Of a stretch of DNA of 64,000 nucleotides, positions 8,213 to 18,134 are shown in pieces. The notes beneath the pieces were generated by a model. The model had not been told where the DNA came from. It saw nothing but the letters and a program-made list of their open reading frames with translations, and made no database searches. Source of the DNA: Allonocardiopsis opalescens. GTDB taxonomy: Bacteria > Actinomycetota > Actinomycetes > Streptosporangiales > Streptosporangiaceae. The stretch lies in the NCBI RefSeq assembly GCF_003002095.1, contig NZ_PVZC01000009.1, forward strand, positions 124,001-188,000. The letters run 5' to 3'. The position numbers and the translations under genes are program-made. Every line of letters starts with the position of its first letter. Within the stretch, counting starts at the first letter, position 1.

Positions 8213-8368
8213 ATGCTCTTCTCCGCTCAGTTTCGTGTACGCCGTCGCCGTTCGCGTCGCGCGGCGGCGGACGGCGGTGCGCTGAGCGTGGAGGGTGTGC
8301 TCGGCACCCTCTTCGTGCTCGTGCTGGCCGTCGCGCTGTTTCTGCATTTCTTTCCGATGGAGTTGTGA
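8213..8368 (+). CDS. 51-residue Flp/TadE-like small protein
   Basis: This short gene encodes 51 residues. A very basic start (about nine Arg in residues 8-16) is followed by ADGGALSVEGVL and a hydrophobic segment ending FLHFFPMEL. The Gly-Ala-x-x-Val-Glu pattern before the membrane stretch is that of Flp pilins and TadE-type proteins, with Glu at +5 kept. Nothing follows the hydrophobic part, so the product would be a minimal pilin-like subunit or membrane peptide. A weak GAGG site lies at 8202-8205. A strong hairpin follows at 8394. It is close to three other proteins with similar starts. Confidence 0.65.
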   Translation: MLFSAQFRVRRRRSRRAAADGGALSVEGVLGTLFVLVLAVALFLHFFPMEL

Positions 8369-8393
8369 GGGGCGGGACGCGCCCGAAGTGAGC

Positions 8394-8424
8394 GGTGCCC
8401 GCCGGAGTCGCTCCGGCGGGCACC
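8394..8424. terminator. bidirectional terminator
   Basis: A perfect 14-bp stem (8394-8407 with 8411-8424) has a 3-nt loop, TCG. It lies between the convergent 51-residue gene and the ABC importer operon. The U-tract is weak, as is common in high-GC genomes. Confidence 0.75.
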
Positions 8425-8463
8425 GTTCGTGTGCTGGTGTTCAGTTGTGCGACGGGGGATGCG

Positions 8464-10185
8464 TCACTGGGCGACGCGGCCGATGTCCTGGTAGCGGATG
8501 CTGGCCAGGCCGCGGGCTCCGTAGTTGACCACGTCGGAGTCCACCGCGAAGATGCCGGGGCGCTGGAAGAGGGGCAGGCTCATGCCGTTCTCCCAGAGCA
8601 TCTGGTCGATCTCGTTGATGGTGGCGGCGCGGGCGGCCGGGTCGGCCTCGGTGAGCGCCTCGGCGAAGGTGGCGTCGATCTCCGGGGTGCCGGTGAAGCC
8701 GGTGTTGTTGCCCCAGTCCTCGGAGCCCTCCGGCGGCATGACCCAGTTCTCCTCGGAGTCCGACTGGAAGGGGTTGGAGGAGATGAGGACGAAGCCGGCG
8801 ATGTCGAAGTTCGCGGCGTAGATGTAGTCGGTGAAGTAGACGTTGACGTCCTGGGCCTCCGGCTCCACCGCGATGCCGATCTCGGCCAGCATGGCCTGGA
8901 CCAGCTCGGCCTCGTTCTGCGAGGTCTGGATGCCGGCCGGGTAGACGTAGCGCAGCCGCAGCTCCTCGCCCTCGGCGTTGGTGCGCACCTCGGCGCCCTC
9001 GGCCAGGGTCCAGCCGGCCTCGTCCAGCTTGGCGCCCGCCTCCTCGGGGTTGTACTCGGCCAGGTCGCCGCCGTTGTCCTGGTAGTGCTCGGCCGTGCTC
9101 AGCAGCAGCCGGTTGTTGAGCAGCACGCTCGGCCAGTCCAGGCCCTCGAAGGTCGAGGAGGCGATGGCCTCGCGGTTGATGCCCTGCGAGACGGCCTGGC
9201 GGACCAGCGGGTCGGACATGATCTCGCTGCTGCCGTTGTACTGCAGGAAGCGGAAGCCGTTGTCCGGGGCGCGGCGGATCACGCCGTGCGGTGCCTCCTC
9301 CTGGACGCGCTGGTACGCGGTGGCGTCCGTGGCGATCTCGAAGGCGTCGATCTCCTCGTTGATGAAGGCGCCGGCCATGGCGTCGGTCGCCATGCCGCGG
9401 AAGATCAGCCGGTCGAGGAGGGCCGGGTCGCCCCAGAAGTCCTCGTTGCGCTCCAGCGTGATGGTCTGGGAGGTGTCGTCCCGCTCGACGAAGTTGAACG
9501 GGCCCGCCGTGACGGGGATGTCCTCCAGGTAGCCCTCGTTGAAGCGTTCGGGGTCGGAGGTGTACTCGCGCGGGTACAGCTGCGCGAAGGTGTGCTGGTA
9601 CTCGCCGAACGGCTCGGCGTAGGTGACGACGACCTGGTACTCGTCCTCGCCCTGCTCGATGCTCTCGATCCGGTCGTAGCCGGTGGTCGAGCCGACCTGG
9701 TAGCCGTCGTCGGCCCCCATGACGGCCTCCCACTGGGACTGGAAGTCCTCCCAGGTGATGGGGTCGCCGTTGCTCCACACGCCCTCGGGGTTGAGGGTGA
9801 GGGTCAGCACGGGGGTCTCGCCCGACTCGTCGTACTCGAAGTCGACGAGGTAGTCGGGGTCGGGGGTGACGGCGCCGGTCTCGTCGTAGTCCCAGATGGT
9901 GGGCAGCACCGCGTTCATGATGCGGTCCACATTGGCGAGGTTGCCGTCGGGGTGGAGCAGGTTGTACTGCGAGTCGTACGCGCTGAGCGCCCACACGAAC
10001 TCGCCGCCCGGCTCGATCTCCTCGCGGGGGGTCGCGGCGATGTCGATGATGGGGATGTCACCGAAGTCGGGGCCCTGGGACTCGGCCTCGCCGCTCTCGC
10101 CACCACCGCCGCCGCAGGCGCTGGCCAGCAGCGCCAACGCGGCCACGGGCGCCGCGAACGACACCCATCGGCGATACCTTCTCAT
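8464..10185 (-). CDS. peptide/nickel-type ABC transporter substrate-binding lipoprotein
   Basis: This encodes 573 residues. A basic start and hydrophobic core lead to the lipobox LASAC and a Gly-rich spacer. The mature part is a family 5 (SBP_bac_5) extracellular binding protein with typical pieces: LTLTLNPEGVWSNGDPITWEDF, VTAGPFNF, ERNEDFWG and VRQAVSQGINREAI. Such proteins capture oligopeptides, nickel chelates or similar solutes outside the membrane and pass them to the permease pair. ATG 10185 has a strong AGGAGG site 5 bases upstream. It is the last gene of the operon that starts with the permease at 14436, 85 bases after the ATPase gene. The substrate cannot be told from sequence. Confidence 0.9.
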   Translation of the reverse strand: MRRYRRWVSFAAPVAALALLASACGGGGGESGEAESQGPDFGDIPIIDIAATPREEIEPGGEFVWALSAYDSQYNLLHPDGNLANVDRIMNAVLPTIWDYDETGAVTPDPDYLVDFEYDESGETPVLTLTLNPEGVWSNGDPITWEDFQSQWEAVMGADDGYQVGSTTGYDRIESIEQGEDEYQVVVTYAEPFGEYQHTFAQLYPREYTSDPERFNEGYLEDIPVTAGPFNFVERDDTSQTITLERNEDFWGDPALLDRLIFRGMATDAMAGAFINEEIDAFEIATDATAYQRVQEEAPHGVIRRAPDNGFRFLQYNGSSEIMSDPLVRQAVSQGINREAIASSTFEGLDWPSVLLNNRLLLSTAEHYQDNGGDLAEYNPEEAGAKLDEAGWTLAEGAEVRTNAEGEELRLRYVYPAGIQTSQNEAELVQAMLAEIGIAVEPEAQDVNVYFTDYIYAANFDIAGFVLISSNPFQSDSEENWVMPPEGSEDWGNNTGFTGTPEIDATFAEALTEADPAARAATINEIDQMLWENGMSLPLFQRPGIFAVDSDVVNYGARGLASIRYQDIGRVAQ

Positions 10186-10270
10186 CTGCTCCTCCTGAAT
10201 GGGGTTCCGCTTGGACTGCCCCAGCGCGGGATGCGGGCCGGCCGGGTCAGGTTCTTCGAGCCGCCGGGGT

Positions 10271-12385
10271 TCAGACGACTTCCCTCTCCTCGGCGTAGTG
10301 GCAGGCCGCGCCGTGGTCGGTGTCGCCGATCCCGCGGAGGGGCGGCTCCGTGTCGATGCACGCCGTCCGCTCGTCCTCGGAGAGGGTGAGGAACTTCGGG
10401 CAGCGGGTGCGGAAGCGGCAGCCGGACGGGGGGTTCGCCGGGCTCGGCAGGTCGCCGGAGAGCAGGATGCGGGAGCGGCCGCGCTCCTTCTCCGGGTCGG
10501 GGATCGGGATGGCCGACAGCAGCGCCTGGGTGTAGGGGTGCGCGGGCGCGCCGTAGACCCTGTCGACCTCGCCCTGCTCGACGATCTTGCCGAGGTACAT
10601 CACGGCGACCCGGTCGGCGATGTGGCGGACCACGGAGAGGTCGTGCGCGACGAACAGGTACGACAGGCGCAGCCGGGCCTTGAGGTCTTCGAGCAGGTTG
10701 ATGATGCCGGCCTGGATCGATACGTCGAGGGCCGACACCGGCTCGTCCAGCACCACCAGTTTGGGCTCCAGGGCCAGGGCGCGGGCGATCCCGATGCGCT
10801 GGCGCTGGCCGCCGGAGAACTCCTGCGGGTAGCGGCCGGCGTACTCGGCCGACAGGCCGACCAGGTCGAGCAGTTCCATCACCCGGGAGCGCAGCCGGTC
10901 CTTGGGGTGGTTGTGGGCCAGCAGCGGCTCGGCGATGATGTCGTAGGCGGTCATCCGGGGGTCCAGGGAGGCCATCGGGTCCTGGAAGACGACCGAGAGG
11001 TCGCGGCGCACCCTCATCCGCTCGCCGGCGCCGATCCGGTCGGTGGAGCGGCCGAGCACCACGACCCTGCCCCTGGCCGGCCTGCGCAGCTCCAGGATCT
11101 CCATCAGGGTGGTCGTCTTGCCGCAGCCGGACTCGCCGACCAGCCCCAGGGTCTCGCCCTCGCGGATCTCCAGGTCGATGCCGTCGACGGCGTAGACGGT
11201 GCCGACGCGGCGCCGGAAGACCACTCCCTTGGTGAGCGGGTGGTGCTTGATCAGCCCCTCGATGTCCAGCACGACCTGGCGGTCGGCCCTGGGCACCTGG
11301 GCGATGGTGTCCTCGGGGATCTCCGGCACCGGGTAGATGTCGGTGACGCCCCAGTTGTTGGCCTCGATCTCGCCCGCCCGGATGCAGGCGGCCTGGTGGT
11401 CGGAGCCGGGCACCGCGACCAGCTCGGGCTCACGCTCGCCGCAGGCGTCGATGGCCAGCGGGCAGCGCGGCTGGAAGGGGCAGCCCGGCGGCAGCCGGGT
11501 CAGCGAGGGCGGGTTGCCCTCGATCGGCACCAGCGGAGCCCGCTCGCCCAGGTCGAGCCGGGGCACCGAGCCGAGCAGGCCCATGGTGTAAGGCATCCGG
11601 CCCCGGTAGTAGATGTCGTCGACGGCGCCGGTCTCGACCGGACGGCCCGCGTACATCACCAGCACCCGGTCCACGAAGCCGGCGATGACCCCGAGGTCGT
11701 GGGTGATCATGACGATCGCGGCGCCGGTCTCGCGCTGCGCGGCCTTCAGCACCTCCAGCACCTGCGCCTGGATGGTGACGTCGAGGGCGGTGGTCGGCTC
11801 GTCGCAGATGATGACGTCGGGGTCGTTGGCGATCGCCATCGCGATCATGACCCGCTGCCGCATGCCGCCGGAGAACTCGTGCGGGAAGGCCTTGGCCCGC
11901 TGCTCGGCGTTGGGGATGCCCACCAGTTTCAGCAGTTCGACCGCGCGGGCCCAGGCCTGCGCCTTGGTGCGGCGGGAGTGGATCAGCACCGCCTCGGCGA
12001 TCTGGTCGCCCACGGTGTAGACGGGGGTGAGGGCCTGCAGCGGGTCCTGGAAGACCATCGCGATGCGCTTGCCGCGCACCTTGGCCAGCTGCTCGTCGGA
12101 CCGCCCCAGCAGCTCCTCGCCGTGCAGCCGCACCGAGCCGGTCACCTCGGCCCCCTCGGGCAGCAGCCCCATGACCGCCAGCGAGGTGACGGACTTGCCT
12201 GAGCCGGACTCCCCCACGATGCCCAGGACCTCGCCCTTGCGCAGCTGGTAGCTGACGCCGCGCACGGCCCGCACGTCGTCGGGCTCGCCGGGGAAGGTGA
12301 CGTGCAGGTCGGTCACCTCCAGCACGGGGCCGTCGGCTCCGACGGTGTCCGCCGCCGCGGTGATGCCGGTCTCTGTGGTCGTCAC
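10271..12385 (-). CDS. fused double ABC ATPase (DppD-DppF type)
   Basis: This encodes 704 residues that join two oligopeptide-type ABC ATPases in one chain. Domain 1 (about 20-330) has Walker A GESGSGKS, signature FSGGMRQRV and a Cys-containing oligopeptide C-terminal motif [11 protein letters not shown]. Domain 2 (about 380-700) has [18 protein letters not shown] and [14 protein letters not shown] 12385 overlaps the DppC stop as GTGA and has GGAAGG upstream, which suggests translational coupling. Both sites keep catalytic Glu after Walker B ([18 protein letters not shown]). The product powers the importer formed by the two upstream permeases. Fusions of this kind are known in actinobacterial peptide importers. 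Confidence 0.92.
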   Translation of the reverse strand: MTTTETGITAAADTVGADGPVLEVTDLHVTFPGEPDDVRAVRGVSYQLRKGEVLGIVGESGSGKSVTSLAVMGLLPEGAEVTGSVRLHGEELLGRSDEQLAKVRGKRIAMVFQDPLQALTPVYTVGDQIAEAVLIHSRRTKAQAWARAVELLKLVGIPNAEQRAKAFPHEFSGGMRQRVMIAMAIANDPDVIICDEPTTALDVTIQAQVLEVLKAAQRETGAAIVMITHDLGVIAGFVDRVLVMYAGRPVETGAVDDIYYRGRMPYTMGLLGSVPRLDLGERAPLVPIEGNPPSLTRLPPGCPFQPRCPLAIDACGEREPELVAVPGSDHQAACIRAGEIEANNWGVTDIYPVPEIPEDTIAQVPRADRQVVLDIEGLIKHHPLTKGVVFRRRVGTVYAVDGIDLEIREGETLGLVGESGCGKTTTLMEILELRRPARGRVVVLGRSTDRIGAGERMRVRRDLSVVFQDPMASLDPRMTAYDIIAEPLLAHNHPKDRLRSRVMELLDLVGLSAEYAGRYPQEFSGGQRQRIGIARALALEPKLVVLDEPVSALDVSIQAGIINLLEDLKARLRLSYLFVAHDLSVVRHIADRVAVMYLGKIVEQGEVDRVYGAPAHPYTQALLSAIPIPDPEKERGRSRILLSGDLPSPANPPSGCRFRTRCPKFLTLSEDERTACIDTEPPLRGIGDTDHGAACHYAEEREVV

Positions 12386-13404
12386 GGTGCCTTCCCCGCT
12401 GCCTTCTCGCTGGTTCCCTGGACTCGGCCGGTGCCGGCGGCCGGGCGGACGGGCCCGGCCGCAGCCGCCGGGGCGGGCCGCCGCCGCTTGCGGCGGCGCG
12501 CCTTGGCCCTGGGGTCGAGCGCGTCGCGCAGTCCGTCGCCGACCAGGTTCACGGCGAGCACCGTGACGATGAGCAGCACGGCGGCGAACCAGAAGGTCCA
12601 CGGGTGGGTGGGGGCCGGCCGGGTGCCCGCGGCGATGAGGCTGCCGAGTGAGACGTCGGGCGGCTGGATGCCGAAGCCGAAGTAGGAGAGGCTGGTCTCG
12701 GCCAGGATCGCGGCGACCACGTTGATGGTGGCGTCCACGATCAGCAGCGAGGACATGTTCGGGATGATGTGCCGGAAGATGATCTTCCAGGCGGGCAGCC
12801 CCATGTACCGGGCGGCCAGCACGTACTCGCGCTCCTTCAGCGAGATGGCCATGCCGCGCACCATCTTGGCGGTGACCATCCACAGGAAGGCCGAGAGCAG
12901 CACCACGAAGATCAGCCATGAGCCGCTGTCGAGCCGCGGCGCCAGGATGGACAGGATCACGAAGGTCGGCAGCACCAGCAGCAGGTCGGTGACCCACATC
13001 AGCGCCTTGTCGGTGAGGCCGAGCAGGTAGCCCGCGAAGGCGCCGACCACGGCGGCGACGGTGGTCGACACCACCGCCACCAGCAGGCCGATGATCAGCG
13101 ACTTCTGCAGGCCGACCATGGTGCTGGTGAAGATGTCCTGCCCGGTCTGGGTGGTGCCCCACCAGTGCTCGGGCGAGGGCGGCTGGTAGAAGGCGGTGAA
13201 GTCGGGTTCGCCGAACTCCCACGGGCTGATCAGCGGCCCGATGTAGGCCATCAGGAAGAGTACGGCAAGGACGGCGAGGCCGATCATGGCCTGGCGGCTC
13301 TTGAGCAGCTGGCGCCAGACCGTGCGCCAGCGGCCCGGGGTCTCGAACTCGCTCTCCGGCCCCTTCTCCTGGTCGTCGACCAGGAGTTCGGCTTGCTGGG
13401 TCAT
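12382..13404 (-). CDS. ABC transporter permease, DppC/OppC type
   Basis: This encodes 340 residues. There is a cytoplasmic N-terminus, a first TM at about 38-58, and a DppC N-terminal region with the [11 protein letters not shown] motif that ends in the permease core. The EAA loop is [20 protein letters not shown] (about residues 195-214), which docks on the ATPase. The C-terminal 50 residues are rich in Lys, Arg, Ala and Pro and have no counterpart in typical family members. It starts 48 bases after the DppB stop and overlaps the ATPase gene by 4 bases. Confidence 0.92.
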   Translation of the reverse strand: MTQQAELLVDDQEKGPESEFETPGRWRTVWRQLLKSRQAMIGLAVLAVLFLMAYIGPLISPWEFGEPDFTAFYQPPSPEHWWGTTQTGQDIFTSTMVGLQKSLIIGLLVAVVSTTVAAVVGAFAGYLLGLTDKALMWVTDLLLVLPTFVILSILAPRLDSGSWLIFVVLLSAFLWMVTAKMVRGMAISLKEREYVLAARYMGLPAWKIIFRHIIPNMSSLLIVDATINVVAAILAETSLSYFGFGIQPPDVSLGSLIAAGTRPAPTHPWTFWFAAVLLIVTVLAVNLVGDGLRDALDPRAKARRRKRRRPAPAAAAGPVRPAAGTGRVQGTSEKAAGKAP

Positions 13405-13452
13405 GGCGTCTCCGGCGGGGTCGCTGCGGCTGCGGAACTGCGGTCGGGCATC

Positions 13453-14436
13453 TCAGCTCACCCGCACCCTGGGGTCCAGCCACGCGTAGGCGACATCGGA
13501 GGCGAGGGCGGCCAGGAGCACGCAGACGGCGGAGAATCCGGCCACCGCGACCACCGAGTTGATGTCGTTGCCCGCGATGGAGTGGACCAGCAGTTCGCCC
13601 ATGCCGTGCCAGGCGAAGATGGTCTCGGTGAAGATCGCTCCCGCCATCAGCACACCGAAGGTGAAGGCGAAGTAGGTGACCACCGGGATGAGCGCGGTGC
13701 GCAGGGCGTGCCTGCGCATGGCGACCCGGCGGGTGAGCCCCTTGGCCATCGCGGTGCGCACGAAGTCGGCGTCGAGCACGTCGAGCATCATGTTGCGCTG
13801 GTAGCGCATGTAGGCGGCGAGCTGGCCGAGGGCGAGGCTGAGGGTGGGCAGGATGAGGTGCTGCAGGCGGTCCACCAGGGTGCCCCACCAGTCGGCCTGC
13901 AGCCCGGCGGAGTACTCCCCTGAGTACAGCAGCAGCCGCATCCCGAGCAGATCGTTGATCATGACCGCGCCGATCTGCAGGATGACGGCGAGCACGACGG
14001 TGGGGATGGACAGCAGCACGAAGGCGGTGACGGTGGAGACGCGGTCGAAGATCTTGTACTGCTTCACCGCGGCGTAGGCGCCGATGGCGACCCCGCTGAC
14101 GCTGCCGATCACCGCGCCCAGCACGATGAGCCGCAGGGTGACGCCGATCCTGCGCTGGACGTCGTCGTTGACGGAGGTGCCCTGTACAGTGAGGCCGAGA
14201 TCGCCGGTGACGACTCCGCCGAGCCAGCGCACGTACCGCTCGGCCAGCGGATCGTTGTCGTTGAGGTTGCGCTCCGTCAGGATCATCTCGACGGCGGCCG
14301 GGTCGGGGCGCGGGGTCTGCGACTCGAAGTAGGTCCGAGCGTCCAGGCTCGTCGCGGCCAGCACATAGGCGAAACTGGTCGCCACGAATACCAGCAGAAC
14401 GTAATTGGCAAGCCTGCGCAGCAGGAACTTCGCCAC
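13453..14436 (-). CDS. ABC transporter permease, DppB/OppB type
   Basis: This encodes 327 residues. It starts with the family hallmark of a TM helix right at the N-terminus ([18 protein letters not shown]), a large extracellular loop, and five further TM helices. The EAA loop is [23 protein letters not shown] 14436 has GGAGG 6 bases upstream. It is the first gene of the importer operon and forms the membrane channel with the DppC-type protein. Confidence 0.92.
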   Translation of the reverse strand: MAKFLLRRLANYVLLVFVATSFAYVLAATSLDARTYFESQTPRPDPAAVEMILTERNLNDNDPLAERYVRWLGGVVTGDLGLTVQGTSVNDDVQRRIGVTLRLIVLGAVIGSVSGVAIGAYAAVKQYKIFDRVSTVTAFVLLSIPTVVLAVILQIGAVMINDLLGMRLLLYSGEYSAGLQADWWGTLVDRLQHLILPTLSLALGQLAAYMRYQRNMMLDVLDADFVRTAMAKGLTRRVAMRRHALRTALIPVVTYFAFTFGVLMAGAIFTETIFAWHGMGELLVHSIAGNDINSVVAVAGFSAVCVLLAALASDVAYAWLDPRVRVS

Positions 14437-14863
14437 CCGTGTCCTCCAACCATCTACGCCATGACGGCCATACCGGGAGTCACGGTAGGCGCTCCCCCGC
14501 AGGAGAGCGGACGGCTATGGCGACTCGGCCGTCCGCGCTCCGGATGCCGAGCGTCCACGACCGCCGCCGAGGTCCGGAGGTTCCTCCGGTGCCGCGGAAC
14601 GCGCAGCCGCATCCCTGAACTAGCGATGGGGTTCGTTGCCAGTTCACCCGATTGTGGGGCACGCGAAGTGGCCGTTGGCTCAATGTACCGTCACAAATCA
14701 ATCACGCTCAGCGCTGAAAAGACCGGATCTAAGGTCCGGTATGCCCGATTAGCAGGGCTAGTTGCTCAATCCTTTGATCAGTGACGGCACGGCTACGTAC
14801 GGGTGTGCGCCCGGCCGCGGACGGCGCGTGCGGCCGCCGCGGCCGGGCCCGGTCCGGTACGCG
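14437..14863. other. intergenic region upstream of ABC importer operon
   Basis: There is no supported gene here. The region must hold the promoter of the importer operon (minus strand) and the end of the FHA transcript. A short inverted repeat (ACCGGA...TCCGGT) lies near 14720-14740. No clear -35/-10 pair was identified. Confidence 0.5.
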
Positions 14864-15325
14864 TCAGTCCTCGAACTCGACGAGTTCCACGTCGACGTCG
14901 AGGCCGAGCCGAATCTCCTGCCCCGGCTCCACCGGCTCGGCGTCCTGGATGCGCCGGCCGTCGACGTAGGTGCCGTTGCTGGACCCGGTGTCGGAGAGGA
15001 ACAGCGTCCTGCCCTCCCAGTACAGCCGGGCGTGCTGCCGGCTGATCTGCGCGAGCTCCGCCATGCCCGGCATGTGCCGGAACTCCGGCGCTCCTCGGCC
15101 GATCTCCAGCCCTGATGAGGGGATCTCCACGATCTGGTCCAGGCTGATGATGCGCAGCCCCCAGTCGTAGGGAGGCGGCGGCGACCACGTCTGGGTGGAC
15201 TCCGCCGGGGACTCCTCGGGCTCGTCGTCGGTGAACGGGTTGAAGAACTGGGTCTCCTCCCCGCTGGAGCCCTCGGGTCCGAAGGCGTCCCGGCGCCGGT
15301 GGCGACCGTCGGGGTAGTGATCCAT
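14864..15325 (-). CDS. FHA-domain protein
   Basis: This encodes 153 residues. The first 55 are polar and acidic, with Pro and Thr, and are probably disordered. The rest is a forkhead-associated domain, which binds phosphothreonine peptides. Key motifs are EIGRGAPE, SRQHARLYW and SNGTYVDGRRI. The N-terminal Thr residues (EETQFF, ESTQTW) could be sites for a Ser/Thr kinase, as in GarA/OdhI-type proteins, but this is inference. No kinase gene is nearby. ATG 15325 has GAGGGAG upstream. It is divergent from the reductase at 15485. Confidence 0.88.
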   Translation of the reverse strand: MDHYPDGRHRRRDAFGPEGSSGEETQFFNPFTDDEPEESPAESTQTWSPPPPYDWGLRIISLDQIVEIPSSGLEIGRGAPEFRHMPGMAELAQISRQHARLYWEGRTLFLSDTGSSNGTYVDGRRIQDAEPVEPGQEIRLGLDVDVELVEFED

Positions 15326-15484
15326 ACGGCTCCCTCGGATCTGTGTCGCCCGTTGGGCGCACCCTGCTGAGCAGTAGGTAATCTAGTCCACCCGCCCCGG
15401 CGGGCGCGCGCGCCCGGCCGGTCCGCGCTCCCGCGCCGCGCGGCCGCGTACCGGGACGAAGCCCCGCCTGGCAGACTGCGGATC

Positions 15485-16510
15485 ATGAACTATCGCGCCG
15501 CCGAGGACCGCTACCAGCGGCTCCCCTACCGCAGGACCGGCCGCAGCGGGCTCAAGCTGCCCGTCGTCTCGCTCGGCCTGTGGCACAACTTCGGTGACGA
15601 CCAGCCCCTGTCCGAGCAGCGCGCGGTGCTGCGCCGCGCCTTCGACCTGGGCGTCACCCACTTCGACCTGGCCAACAACTACGGACCGCCCGCCGGTTCG
15701 GCCGAGCGGAACTTCGGCCGCATCCTCGCCGAGGACTTCCGCCCGTACCGCGACGAGCTGATCATCTCCACCAAGGCCGGCTACGACATGTGGCCGGGCC
15801 CCTACGGCGAATGGGGCTCGCGCAAGTACCTGCTGGCCAGCCTGGACCAGTCGCTGGCCCGGATGGGCCTGGACTACGTCGACATTTTCTACAGCCACCG
15901 CTTCGACCCCGACACCCCGCTGGAGGAGACGGTCGGCGCGCTGGACCACGCCGTGCGCTCGGGCAGGGCCCTGTACGTCGGCGTCTCGTCCTACTCCGGC
16001 GAGCGCACCCGCCAGGCCGTCGGCCTGCTGCGCGAACTCGGCACGCCGCTGCTGATCCACCAGCCGTCGTACTCGATGGTGAACCGCTGGATCGAGGCGG
16101 ACCTGCTCGACGTGCTCGGCGAGGAGGGCGTGGGCTGCATCGTCTTCTCGCCGCTGGCGCAGGGCCTGCTCACCGACAAGTACCTCGACGGCGTGCCGGA
16201 GGGCTCACGCGCGGCCGAGGGCAAGTCCTTCCAGCGCGGCTGGCTGTCGGAGCAGAACCTGGCGCACGTGCGGGCGCTCAACGAGCTGGCCGCCGAGCGC
16301 GGCCAGTCGCTGGCGCAGCTCGCCATCGCCTGGACCCTGCGCGACGAGCGGGTCACCTCCGCGCTGATCGGCGCCCGCACGGTCGCCCAGCTGGAGGACA
16401 GCCTCGCCGCCGCGCAGCGGCTGGAGTTCAGCGAGGACGAGCTCGCCCGCGTGGACCGGCACGCGGTGGAGCTCGGCGTCAACATCTGGCAGCGCTCCAG
16501 CGACTCCTGA
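15485..16510 (+). CDS. yghZ: aldo/keto reductase, YghZ-type (L-glyceraldehyde 3-phosphate reductase)
   Basis: This encodes 341 residues, a full-length aldo/keto reductase. It is very like E. coli YghZ (Gpr), which reduces L-glyceraldehyde 3-phosphate with NADPH. Family segments include LSLGLWHNFG-like SLGLWHNFGDD, FDLANNYGPP, STKAGYDMWPGPYG, YVDIFYSHRFD and HQPSYSMVNRW. The catalytic tetrad is visible as Asp and Tyr in FDLANNYG, Lys in STKAG and His in YSHR. NADPH-binding residues lie in SPLAQGLL and near the C-terminus (SALIGARTVAQLED). It is a cytosolic monocistronic gene followed by a strong hairpin. Confidence 0.9.
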   Translation: MNYRAAEDRYQRLPYRRTGRSGLKLPVVSLGLWHNFGDDQPLSEQRAVLRRAFDLGVTHFDLANNYGPPAGSAERNFGRILAEDFRPYRDELIISTKAGYDMWPGPYGEWGSRKYLLASLDQSLARMGLDYVDIFYSHRFDPDTPLEETVGALDHAVRSGRALYVGVSSYSGERTRQAVGLLRELGTPLLIHQPSYSMVNRWIEADLLDVLGEEGVGCIVFSPLAQGLLTDKYLDGVPEGSRAAEGKSFQRGWLSEQNLAHVRALNELAAERGQSLAQLAIAWTLRDERVTSALIGARTVAQLEDSLAAAQRLEFSEDELARVDRHAVELGVNIWQRSSDS

Positions 16511-16533
16511 GCGCGGCGGCCACCACCGCGCAC

Positions 16534-16564
16534 GCGGCCCCCGGCGCACCGCGCCGGGGGCCGC
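16534..16564. terminator. bidirectional terminator
   Basis: A perfect 14-bp stem (16534-16547 with 16551-16564) with loop ACC lies between the convergent reductase and LVIVD-repeat genes. The poly-U tail is weak. Confidence 0.75.
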
Positions 16565-16579
16565 TCGCCTGCCGCGGGG

Positions 16580-18004
16580 TCAGTAGACCGGCTGGTCCTG
16601 CGGGTTGTAGTCCTCGGGGAAGACCACGTCCGCGGCCGGATCGGTGACCGGGTCGGAGATGGCCAGCACGTCCAGGCCCTCCTGGATGTCGCTGGAGTAG
16701 ATGTGGCCGTTGTAGTAGTACGCCGACCACGAGCCCCCGGTGACCAGCCGCTCCGCTGAGAAGGGGCCGCGCTGCCAGTAGCCGATCTCCACCGGGGCGG
16801 TGGAGTCGGTGAAGTCCCAGACCGAGACCCCGCCCTGGTACCACGCCTGCACCATGATGTCGCGGCCCTCGACCGGGATCAGCGAGCCGTTGTGGGCGAC
16901 GCAGTTGGCCATCCGCGACTGCATGCGCGGGATCTTGTAGTACGCCTGGAAGCTCAGCCGCGCGTCGGCGCCCTCACCGGTGATCTCGTAGATCCCGTTG
17001 GCGCCCCGGGTCGGGCCGGTGGCCGCGTCGCAGGTGGGTGCCATGCCGCCGCCCAGTTCGTCGGTGAAGACGATCTTGGTGCCGTCGTTGTTGAAGGTGG
17101 CGGAGTGCCAGAAGGCGAAGTTCTCCTCGTCGCGCACCCGGTCGATCACCACCGGCTCCAGCGGTTCGGAGATGTCCAGCAGCAGGCCGTCGCCCATGCA
17201 CGCCCCGGCGGCCAGCTCCAGCTCGGGGAAGACGGTGATGTCGTGGCAGCCGGTGCTCTCGCTGTCGGCGTCGAACAGCTCCGGCTCGGCGACCACGCTC
17301 GCCGACTCGGGGTCGTCCAGCGGGATCTCCACCACGGAGATCTTGTTGTGCGGCGGTTCGCAGCCGGGCTGGCCCGGATACGGGTCGTAGGAGGACACGT
17401 AGATGTAGGCGCTGCCGGAGTCGGGGCCGCCCGGCACCAGCGTGTTGGTGTGCGAGCCGCAGTCGGTGCGCACGTCGGAGACGTAGCGCGGGTCGGTGGG
17501 ATCGCTGACGTCGAAGACGCGGATGCCCTCCCACGGCTCGGGGTCGCCCTCGCTCGCGTAGTCGGCGCCGCACTCGGAGTCGGCCATCATGTAGTCGACC
17601 GAGTAGAACAGCAGGTCGCCCGCGATGGTGACATCGCCCTGCCCGCCCGGGCAGACCACCTGGCTGAGCAGTTCGGGCGCGGCGGGGTCGGCGATGTCGT
17701 AGACCAGCAGGCCCATCTCGTTGCCGACGAAGACCCGGTCGCCCTGGAAGGCCATGTCGGTGCCGAAGGCCTCCTCGGTGTCGAAGGGCTCGGGCTTGGG
17801 GGCGTTGGCCAGCAGCTCCATGTTCGGGCTGGCCGCGATCTCCCCCGGCGCCAGCGCCGCCGTGTCGGCCGAGGGTGCGGGGCCGGCCGCCGACGGGGAC
17901 GGCGCCGGCTCGACGCCGCCGCCCGTGCCGCAGCCGGCCAGGGCGACGAGCACGCCAGCGGCCAGGGCGGCGAGCGGCCGGCTCACCGGTCTCGCTAGGG
18001 GCAC
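16580..18004 (-). CDS. LVIVD-repeat lipoprotein
   Basis: This encodes 474 residues from GTG 18004, which has GGAGAAAGG about 9 bases upstream; GTG 18028 is an alternative. The lipobox is VALAGC. After an Ala/Pro/Ser-rich linker the chain has repeated beta-propeller-like blades of the LVIVD type (for example VGNEMGLLVYDIADPAAP, GIRVFDVSDPTDP, GGVSVWDFTDSTAPVEIGY). Many His and Cys residues are conserved with the neighbour at 18290-19720, including GSHTNT, GCHDIT, FWHSATF and NCVAHNGS. The role of the family is not established. It is probably an extracytoplasmic propeller. The two neighbouring genes are close paralogues in tandem. Confidence 0.85.
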   Translation of the reverse strand: MPLARPVSRPLAALAAGVLVALAGCGTGGGVEPAPSPSAAGPAPSADTAALAPGEIAASPNMELLANAPKPEPFDTEEAFGTDMAFQGDRVFVGNEMGLLVYDIADPAAPELLSQVVCPGGQGDVTIAGDLLFYSVDYMMADSECGADYASEGDPEPWEGIRVFDVSDPTDPRYVSDVRTDCGSHTNTLVPGGPDSGSAYIYVSSYDPYPGQPGCEPPHNKISVVEIPLDDPESASVVAEPELFDADSESTGCHDITVFPELELAAGACMGDGLLLDISEPLEPVVIDRVRDEENFAFWHSATFNNDGTKIVFTDELGGGMAPTCDAATGPTRGANGIYEITGEGADARLSFQAYYKIPRMQSRMANCVAHNGSLIPVEGRDIMVQAWYQGGVSVWDFTDSTAPVEIGYWQRGPFSAERLVTGGSWSAYYYNGHIYSSDIQEGLDVLAISDPVTDPAADVVFPEDYNPQDQPVY

Positions 18005-18134
18005 GGGGACCTGCCTTTCTCCGGACACGTGCGGACAGGATCATCCACGGCAGATCTGACAATACGGTCCGGACGGCACCGCTCGGACCCGCAGCGCCGC
18101 CCGCGGACGGGCCGGACCTGGCCGAAGCGGCGGA

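Noticed and set aside
8395-10389. Long plus-strand frame of 664 codons
   Set aside because: It is the antisense of the substrate-binding protein gene. The composition (Gly, Arg, Val and Leu repeats) is that of a GC-rich shadow and has no domain.
10199-12202. Long plus-strand frame of 667 codons
   Set aside because: It is the antisense of the double ATPase gene, whose motifs are clear on the minus strand.
12386-14449. Upstream extension of the double-ATPase frame to 14449
   Set aside because: The extension overlaps both permease genes in another frame, and the real GTG start with a ribosome site lies at 12385.
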